Source: Corylus avellana
Lineage: Eukaryota; Streptophyta; Magnoliopsida; Fagales; Betulaceae
Length of the DNA: 64,000 nucleotides
Reading direction: 5' to 3'
Assembly (NCBI RefSeq): GCF_901000735.1
Contig: NC_081549.1
Span: 20,721,584 to 20,785,583, forward strand
Position numbers and translations under genes: made by a program. Below the pieces are notes generated by a model. It was not told the origin of the DNA. It made no database searches and worked only from the letters and a program-made list of their open reading frames with translations. This document shows, one piece after another, positions 55,690-64,000 of this stretch. How positions within the stretch are numbered: position 1 is the first letter of the stretch; each line of letters opens with the position of its first letter.

Positions 55690-57700
55690 ATTTCAAAAAT
55701 ATCTTATTAGGTTGATGAGGCAGGATTTAGTAGTTATTGGATTTTTATTTTTAACAAAGGTTAATATAATAAAATATTTGTGTAGTGTATACCGTTTCCC
55801 TAAAAATTTATTTGTTAGAAGACGGTGATGAATAATGTCATCTTGGGAGGAGGAACAATCATCTATCTTTTGAGTTCTCATTCTTAATAAACATAATCAT
55901 TATGTCAAATTATTTTACAGATTTTTTTCCCTAAAATATTTTATAATTGGACCCATAAGCTGCTTCCGTCTTGCTTGCTTCGTATTTCGTATACATAAAA
56001 TCAAGGTGGATCAGATCGACTCAGATCATTAGGTACCGTTTGGTAAAAGTAAAGGCAAAGGCATAAAAATCTCACTTTTTTATTTTGTTAACGTTTTCTT
56101 ACTTTTTACATCACATCAACCACTTTTTATTACTATTCCATTTAAAAAATTACTATAACACAAATTTTTTTCATTCTTCCATGCCTAATATTCTTACTTT
56201 TTTTTAAAAAAAAGTTCTTATTTTTTTTTACATCAATCAATTTTTGTTATAGTATCGAACCAAAACCAAAAGAAAATCGTTTATCAATCAAACCCTAAGT
56301 ATTTTTCCGTTAGAGTACTCACAATGGCTTAGCCATTTCTTATTTTTGTCTAAAATAGATAAGCAAAATATTAAAAAAATCTTCTACATAGGATTATGCA
56401 TCTCAAATGCAAATACATTTTTTTTTTTTTTTTTTGCATTTGTGAATAGTGACCGCTATTCTATATGTAGCGGGCACTGTTCACACATCCATCTCATTAA
56501 TATACTATTTCTCTCTTCACATCTCTTTTTTCCCAAAAGTTGAAAAATAGAATCTTTAGAAGAAAAAAAAATACAATCTTTATAAAAAAAAAAAAAAAAT
56601 TTAAATGATATAGATTAAAAAAAAAAAAAAAAGATAATCGGATGTATGATGTCTTTTAAAATTCATTAGCTAAATTAGATAAAGTGGGTTTTTATTAGTC
56701 ATTTTGTACAAAAATATACATAAACCAATGTGAATGCTCTTATAATTTGGTGGTACATGATTTCTAAGTGCTTTTGGTCATGCAATTTCGCAATGAAGGG
56801 AAAATGCAAGTTTTTAAATAAAATCCCGGAAAATGTTTTATTTGGAAGTATGTTTGAAAAAAAAATGACAATTTGAAAATGTGAAAATATTCACGTTTAT
56901 TTTTACCAAACACTTAATTTCATTTAAAAAAATTATATTTTCATTAATTAAGTTTTAAAATCACTATTTTTTCAAACTACACATTTTAAAATTGCTAAAT
57001 CAATCATACACTTCTTTTGTAAAGTTGATTTTTTACTTGGATATAGAGAGACGAGTAATGCTATATACTACACTTTCATCTTACCCTTACTCTATTAGGC
57101 TGATGTGGAAGTTACCCATTAGATTTTTTTTTTCCTAATCAAAGCGGGAGAGGGGAAAGGGGAAATGAATCCATTAGAAAAAGGAATTTTTTTTTTTTTT
57201 TAATCGTGGCAGTTATCCATTAGAAATTGAATCAATTCGACAACCGATATACACAATCATACCAGCCCATTGAGATGAAAATGGGATAGGAGAAGAGTAT
57301 GCATTGAAGTTGGGCTACCCATTTGGTTGCTGATGTTGAAGTTAGGCTGTGCGACTGTGCCGGCCCATAACAGATCACGTTGGCAAGAACAGTAGACCAT
57401 TCTCCTAGAATGCAACAAGAATGGGAAAATTGAGAGAAATGATATGATTTAATATATCATTTCAACATTACCAATAATTAGACCTTGAAATCAGACTCAA
57501 ATACCAAGAGGATTCAAAGGAGAATTAACAAACACTTGAAATTTATGTCGGAATTAACAAAACAATGCCAACAATATTTACAAACACTTGACACTTATCC
57601 TAAGGTTCAACTTTGGACTGTTTTTTTTTTTTTCCTTCAATTTAGTTTATTAAACTGATATGCGTCTAAAATATATGTGATTCTCATATGCACTCAAATT
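55690..57700. other. Intergenic AT-rich DNA with degenerate MITE-like pieces
   Basis: No gene is supported. GGTACCGTTTGGTAAAAGT (56033) with CAAACCCTAAG (56289), and GAGTAATGCTATATACTAC (57052) look like termini of common plant MITEs, but matching partners or duplications are not convincing. Long A/T runs occur at 56420-56440 and 56580-56635. Confidence 0.4.
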
Positions 57701-57776
57701 TAATAGATAGAATCAGAGAAAGTTTTTCCAACCTAATTTGGAAGAAAACTTTGTTCATCCACTAACATTCATCTCG

Positions 57777-59988
57777 TCAGTAAGCACGCCCTGTGGCTTT
57801 CTTGTATGTATACCACTTAGCAATCCAGAGATAGACCAAGAAGTTGAGCAGGCTGAGAATGGCCAAGAGCCAGTAAAAGTAATCAAGATGGCCCCTGTTC
57901 AGATTATCTGGAATCCAACCAAGCTTCCCATTCTTTGTGGTGACTTCTGTCACAATTGTCACGAGCAGAGTGCTCAAGTAATTCCCCAATGCCACAGTTG
58001 TGAGTGACAGAGCTGAGCACAAGCTTCTCATAGCATCAGGTGCTTGGTCATAGAAAAACTCCAACTGTCCAATGAAAGTGAATACTTCTGCACATCCAAT
58101 GAGAAAATACTGTGGGATTTGCCAGAAAATTGACATGGGAATGTAGGTGAGGTCATAGTAATTGTTCCTCCTAATAATGCCGAGCCGAACAACCTCCAGA
58201 ATCCCAGCAGCGATCATGGCGAAAATAGAAATGACAAGGCCAATGCCCATTCTTTGGAGCTGGGTGAAGCCCCTTTCATTGCCAGTGAATCTCCTTGCAT
58301 ATGGGACAATGATTTGGTCATACACTGGGGCCCAGAAGATCACGCTAAGCGTGTCAAAGAGGGAGAGCGATGCTGACGGAATTTTGAAGCTAGGACCCAT
58401 GTGTGGATCCAATGTGTTGCCTTGTAAAACAAACATGGTGCTCATTTGACTGTAAACTGTTGAAAAAACTATCCCAGATGCCCATACTGGGAGCAGCCGA
58501 ATAATGGCCTTGAGCTCTTCCACTTGAGTCACTGAGCAGAGTCTCCATGGGTTTGTCAAGCCTTTAATTTGGTCAGTTTGGGTCTCCACCGCAGCCTTGT
58601 CAAAGAACCTGGAAATTGACAGTCTCCATTAGAAGAAATCAATCAAACATTTGAGACCAAAAACAATCTTAGCTCCAACCCACTTACCTTAACTTGTCAG
58701 TGTGTTCAAGCTTGCGACTTCCTTTGATAGTACATTCCTCATCTGCAGTCTCATAAAGAAGAGACTTATCAGCAGGTACTTCAACATTATGTTTCCGAAA
58801 GGATGCGACAATAACCTGGAAAATCCTTGTAAGAGGGCTCCCTCCAGGCTTCTGAAGTCGGTACAACCGGCTGCCTGAGAAAAAAAACCCAACTGCAATG
58901 GCCATTGCAACTGCTGGGATTCCGAACCCCCATCCCCAGCCCACATTCATTTGTATCCAAACCAAGACTGAGGAAGCGATAAGTGCGCCAATATTGATGG
59001 AAAAGTAAAACCAATTGAAGAAAGAGCTCTTCTTTTTCCTCTCTGTCTCACCGGTTTCATCAAATTGATCGGCACCGAAAGAAGAGACGCATGGCTTGAT
59101 TCCACCAGTCCCAAGAGCAATCAAGTAAAGTGATATGAAACAGGCTGCAATCTGTGTTTTTGTTGGGTGGCAACCATTCTTATCGCATGATGGCTCTAGT
59201 CCATGGACGGAAGCAGACAATGTTAAGAGTGTCATCCCCTATAAGAAAAATTAGAGTTCTTCAACATTTCTGGGGAAATCAGCCTATTAGACAACAAGGT
59301 TTATGCAAGGATGGTCATTTTTTATACATATTTTCTATACAAAAAGGCTGTAAAATGGAAGAAATTCAATAAGATATAGAAGTTAATTTCCATAATGGCT
59401 CAGATGGAAGAGAATGGCCAAAATTGAAAACCTTGATGTGGTTTACGAATAAATACATTGATCAACTTTACAATAGACTTTGTTGATATTAACATTCCAA
59501 TGCTTGAGTACTCAAGCTTGTCAAGTTTTCAGGTATGCGTATGAATGAGGAGAGTTCTGTCTGAAAGAAACTTACAAAAACATAGACAATTGAGAAACCA
59601 GCAATTGTCCAATATCTTCCCAAGTATGCATCAGCAAGAAAGGCTCCAATCAATGGTGTGATGTAGCAGGTCCCTGACCAATTGGTGACATTGTTGGAGG
59701 CTGTGACATTTCCCTGATTGAGACGATCCTTAAGATAATTAACCAGGTTGGTGCCCATACCATAGTATGCCAACCTCTCACAACATTCATTTCCTACGAG
59801 AAAATTATACAGTGTCCAACATCTCAGACTCAGGTAGCATTAAGGAATGAAAACCAGACAATGAAAAGAATCAAAACTATACCAAGAATAAACCGGCAAG
59901 CTTTCCAATTTCCAGTCTTTCTCTTGTCAGCAGGATTCTTATGGATGTCAAGAGTGCCATCTTGTGTATAGATGTCTTCCTCTGCCAT
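57777..59988 (-). CDS. NPF8.1/PTR1-type proton-coupled di/tripeptide transporter
   Basis: Four coding exons join in frame: 59883-59988, 59576-59793, 58688-59238 and 57777-58608, giving 568 residues (Arabidopsis PTR1 is about 570). The protein starts [20 protein letters not shown]. It has the POT-family [12 protein letters not shown] region and [20 protein letters not shown] (about 59-90). The [17 protein letters not shown] signature (residue ~150) precedes [14 protein letters not shown]. The second half has [30 protein letters not shown] and [20 protein letters not shown]. About 12 membrane spans are expected, with the loop between spans 6 and 7 around [23 protein letters not shown]1 imports di- and tripeptides with protons at the plasma membrane. 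NPF8.1 and NPF8.2 are the closest alternatives; the C-terminal and loop wording favours NPF8.1. Confidence 0.92.
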
Positions 59989-61950
59989 GGTATGCTTATA
60001 CTTTATGCCTAGTTTTACTTGGTATATTCCTCCAAAGGCTTACCTACAAAATCAATCAATCACCAAGTCAAATGCACAGTTGGACTCAAATATAGTCATT
60101 ATGACTATTTATTTATCCTGGTTGTACTTCATTCTGTAGTCAGTGTTTTGTTTGGTAATGTAAAAAGGTGAGAATAAATGGAGGAAATTGGAATTAATGC
60201 TACAGCAAGTCAGCAACCTCATAAACCCCAGATAGACAATACATTTTGTACACAATCTCATTAGATTGACAATACATTTCGTACACAATCTCATTAGATT
60301 CCCTCGACTAGTTGGTAAACTAATGGAGCATATTAATATGAAATCTGCATAAAATCTCAAAAAACCAGTCATGTATTTTAGGCAAATGAGTCAACCCAAA
60401 ATTACCAGTCTAATCCTCAACATCTTTTTGAAATATTATCAAATGTCAAATAAAGCTAATATGAACAGAATCAAAGAAGAATTGAAGTCTGCAGAAAATT
60501 TGTACTCAATAATCAAGCAGCACACTCAGGGCACCCTAAAAAATATCAAATACATATCACATGAGAAGTATCACTACCTATTATTAATTAAAGAACCCCA
60601 TATAATGGAGCAGTCTTTCTTTATTAGAAAAAGGATCACAAAACTCCAAGCATGATTTGAATCATATAACTACATCATGAGCTCCACATTAGTTCAAATG
60701 ATCATTATTGGTAGAATGGTTTATCCCAGTGGACCACAAAAAAGGTCTTAAATACTATATAATAGCCTTCTCCAATCCCTCAAAAATATTATAATAGACC
60801 CAGAGGGACCTTCAAAGTCCAAAAAGTCTCGAGATTTTTTTTTTAATTTTATAACACTTTCTTTTCTCTCCTTTCAAAAAAAAAATTTAACAAACAAACA
60901 TGTCATGACACAAACCACTCCAAACTATTTTTACTTTTATGTTATAAAATAATAATAATAATAATAAAATTTTTAAAAAAAAATTAAAAAGAAAAAAAGA
61001 AAGAAAGAAAACACCATTTAAAAGGCATTAAGCCATAATTCTGACTCTTCAAAGCCCAATAAGGCAAAAAAAAAAAAAAAAATGTTATCTGCTGGAAAGC
61101 ACTAGGGATCAAGATACCATCATCAAAGAATCCATAAATAAATCCAATTTTGCAATTTCAAATTAAAGAAAAAAAGAAAGAAAAGAAGATGCCGTCAAGC
61201 CAAAGCATTGTACCATGATTGTGAAAGTCCTAGCCCACTTTGTATTGGATGGGGATGCCAACGGGGATTAAAGTTGAAAGTTTGACAAGATGACATGATT
61301 ACTCCAAAAACTCATTTATAAACATAAAAAAACAAGGAAAAAAAAAGAAAGAAAGAAAGAAAGAAAGAAAAGAGAAAGAAAACACAGTTTGAAGAATAAC
61401 AAACAGGATATCTAACTATATACTCTAGAGTCAAGTCTACCAAACTCCTAATGGTATTTTTTAAATGATAAAATCAGAATTATAATCGACAGATGATCAA
61501 TTAAGAAGATCACTCAAGAAGTTATAATATATAAAGAACTAAAAAAAAAATCTTAATATAACGAGAGAACGATAAATCTGAGTTTGACTCAAGATCTAGA
61601 ATATCGGGTCGAAACCTCAAGAGGGTAGAATCAGACACCAAAAAAAGATTGAAGACAAGCCCACAAATGTTGTAGATACCTGACATGAATCATGAATGCA
61701 TGCAGATGCAGACAACTTGTACAGAAACAGAGAGAGTACTGTGTGTTTTCTGAGGATGTTTATTACTTTGAGACATACCTCTGAAGCAAAACACAGAGAG
61801 CGAGAGAGAAAGAGAGAGTCCTGGGTTTGGTGGGAGTAATTGGAAGCAGAGAAATGGAGCAAAAGCAAGACACAAGGCCCTGGTTTTTGATGGCACACGG
61901 CAACAGAGGAATCAAGAATTCTAGGCAGAGAGGATCTCCTTCTGCCTATT
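59989..61950 (-). promoter_or_regulatory. 5' UTR of the peptide transporter gene with a probable leader intron
   Basis: Upstream of the ATG, the acceptor TTTTGTAG|GTAAGCC (exon edge 60043) and the donor GCTTCAGAG|GTATGTC (exon edge 61778) define a likely 1.7-kb leader intron (60044-61777). The first leader exon (61778 to about 61945) is pyrimidine-rich on the coding strand (CTCTCTCTTTCTCTCTCGCT). A TATA box (TTTATATAAA, 61970-61979) lies about 30 bases beyond. Leader introns can raise expression. This model has no transcript support here. Confidence 0.5.
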
Positions 61951-61969
61951 TATCGTTGCTGGGGCCTTC

Positions 61970-61979
61970 TTTATATAAA
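61970..61979 (-). promoter_or_regulatory. TATA box of the peptide transporter gene
   Basis: TTTATATAAA lies about 30 bases upstream of the predicted start of the CT-rich leader exon on the minus strand. Confidence 0.5.
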
Positions 61980-63269
61980 ATAGAATCTGAGAGATTTTAC
62001 ATTTTGCAGTGGTATCCCTGCAAAATCTTAAAAAATGATAATTTTTTGCAAGCGGAATATTAAGCTTACAAATACATTTTACAAAAAAAAAATTTACAAA
62101 CTGATGTGACACAACATGATCGAATATGAAATAAATTCAAATTTTGATAAACTTAATCATGCTCTGTTACGTCAATTTGTAAATTTTTTTTTTATAAAAT
62201 ATATGTAAGTCTAACATTTTCCTTTTTGCAAAGCCAAGCAGGGATAAATGGATGTGATGTACATCGTTGTCTCATATGTGAATCTAAAACAATATCAACA
62301 TCTTTGTTGCTTTTAAAATAAATAAATTAAAAATAATACGTGTCTTTTTTTCATTAGAGAACTCCGTTTTAGGCATCAAAAAGTATATAATTGATCTAAA
62401 TTACTTACTAATTATATATTTTATCTATACCGACAAACAAACACTTTATATTACAGCTACACATTAATTTGGTAAGTCTTTTATAAAAAAAAAAATCAAT
62501 CCTTATAATATTTTCTTTTATATTTTATTTGAAAAAAGTATTTGTTTTAGTATTTTGCTAATATTTTTGCTTTTAAAAAAATAAAAATAAAAGTGCGAAG
62601 GAGAACCGTTTAACAAATAAAACATATATTTATTCATTATTTTACATCTCCTTCAAGTTTTGTGTTTGGTGGAAAGTATATTAATATTTGAAGCAATGAT
62701 TGACGGTGAGAAAAGGGTTAGGAATTTGGCACTATGGATTGAGCAAGCCCCATTCAGCCTCAGGTTACATATTTTGTGGTTCCTTTTATAAAATCTTAAA
62801 ATGAAGGGGTAATTTTAGATTTATAGCCTGTAGGTGAACTGCCCAGTAAAATTGAAAAGGTTAACTCCGTTAACGGAGGTTAACTTTGTTCCTGGACTTT
62901 TGGCCGGGTCAATACACAAGCAATTACGGTTGCCAGGTAATTTAAGAGAAAGAACAGAACCAGGCTGTATTCCACGTGCAATTAAGCAGTTGGAGTATTT
63001 AAATCGCGTTTAGGCGCGTTAATAGTACGCATTAGTGGTAAGCTTTTAAGCAAGTAAGCAACCAAAGGCTACTCCATCTACGCGCTAACAATGCAGGTGT
63101 TTCTACTATTCAACCTATAACAACCTGGAAAGGAAATATCTCGGGTTGGATCCAAGTATCCAACCGTATTCTGTTGGGATGCGGAATCTTCTGTCCGTGA
63201 CTTTCCTAAAAATTATTAATCACATTTTATGGTCAAATTAAATTATATATATATAGTGAATATATTATT
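61980..63269. other. Upstream region of the transporter gene; no gene seen
   Basis: AT-rich DNA with no supportable coding or RNA gene. Part of this presumably serves as promoter. Confidence 0.5.
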
Positions 63270-63439
63270 AGGAAAATGCTAAGTACACTTTTGCTATTCT
63301 TTTTAGTGTTTTCCTCCTCTTAAGTGAATATTATTTTTTAAAAATTAAGTGAGAAAAATAAGGGCTGTTTTTTTTTTTTTTTTAGAAAATAATATATACT
63401 TAAGACCAACAGAATACCATGAGAGCACCTAACATTCCT
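63270..63439. mobile_element. Short MITE, second copy of the 48446 family
   Basis: The left AGGAAAATGCTAAGTACAC and right GAGAGCACCTAACATTCCT are imperfect inverted repeats, with GAATATTATTTTTTAAAAA and GAAAATAATATATACTTAAG inside. The length is similar to the copy at 48446-48612. Confidence 0.55.
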
Positions 63440-63812
63440 TATACTATTATGTCATTTAAAATTTTAATTATTAAATGCACTAAAACACAACCTTGATAGT
63501 CAAATAGAATTTTTTATTTTTTATTTTATTTTTTCATTTTACTTGGTGGATTAAGAAACATAGCCCTAGATGCAATTAATCAATCATTTAGGTACTTATT
63601 AAAAAAGTAATAGTTGTTTAATATTTGAAAGCAGTATTTGTTTCAATAATGTAAATAATAAATCTCACAAATAATTGATAATTACATATAAACAAAATAA
63701 TATTTCTACAAACATATTAAGGTATTTTCAAATTTTGATGCAGGCAGGCAATGGAATCAAGCAATAATAGGCATGGAAGCTTCCCTTCTTTAATATATTT
63801 TCTATTTTAATC

Positions 63813-63935
63813 TTTTTTTTTTATTTTTTTTTATTTTTTAATACATGTCCACAAAAGAGGGGAGATGAAAATTCTAACTAGTGACCTCCATTTCATTAAG
63901 CGTGATCTTAACCGATTGAACTATCTCTTAAAAAT
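63813..63935 (-). mobile_element. tRNA-derived SINE (family 1), minus strand
   Basis: On the minus strand it has AGATAGTTCAATCGGTTAAG (A-box-like), GGTCACTAGTTAGAATTTTC (B-box-like, slightly decayed), TCTCCCCTC, TTTTGTGGACATGTATT and an A-rich tail. Flanks TATTTTAATC (63803-63812) and TATTTTAACC (63936-63945) form a 10-bp duplication with one mismatch. Confidence 0.8.
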
Positions 63936-64000
63936 TATTTTAACCTCCTCAAACAAGGATTTTCAGCAATTTTTTGTTTGGGATTGTTAATAATACATAA

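Overview
This window is nuclear DNA from a flowering plant. The evidence is spliced genes with GT-AG introns, plant-specific proteins (an OCTOPUS-like polarity protein, a P-class PPR protein, an NPF/PTR peptide transporter), AT-rich intergenic DNA, and many plant-type transposable elements. Protein similarity and the TE complement suggest a woody rosid eudicot; that placement is inference. There are four runs of N (4596-4653, 6989-7008, 25291-25310, 25482-25581), so this is a draft assembly. I see nothing prokaryotic or viral.

Layout. 1-3543 (+) holds the last six exons of a WD40 protein of the MAPKBP1/WDR62 type. 3.6-14.6 kb is intergenic, with a Mutator-type MITE carrying a GC-rich core, a SINE, a dense cluster of ACGT elements and a hAT-like repeat. 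14.73-16.93 kb (+) is an intronless OCTOPUS (OPS) homologue. 19.1-25.3 kb and 32.4-38.1 kb are two direct copies of a segmental duplication. Each ends in an ELM2/SANT-type chromatin-protein gene on the minus strand, broken by gaps in the left copy and intact in the right. Between the copies lie a small membrane-anchored proline-rich protein gene (26.26-26.61 kb) and a Helitron-like block (27.4-31.7 kb). The right-hand ELM2/SANT gene probably starts at 43.54 kb, with a 4.1 kb intron holding a decayed polyubiquitin sequence, two Tourist-like MITEs, a LINE remnant and a SINE. 45-51 kb is nested repeats: a LINE split by a hAT element, and a Mutator-type MITE split by a solo LTR. 51.40-53.48 kb (+) is an intronless PPR gene, 54.67-55.54 kb (-) a two-exon plastid membrane protein of unknown function, and 57.78-61.95 kb (-) an NPF8.1/PTR1-type di/tripeptide transporter with a probable 5'-UTR intron.

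Together. The genes do not form an operon or pathway. Four of them (WD40, OPS, PPR, plastid membrane protein) appear in the same relative order as Arabidopsis At3g09080, At3g09070, At3g09060 and At3g09050, as I remember that map. The window therefore looks like an ancestral eudicot block between whose genes a segmental duplication and many transposons accumulated. The most unusual features are: a GC-rich inverted-repeat core shared by MITEs with different termini and different target-site duplications; a 675-bp in-frame tandem duplication that gives one ELM2/SANT gene two domain units; a filled/empty site pair dating a Mutator-type MITE after the segmental duplication; and several nested insertions with readable target-site duplications.
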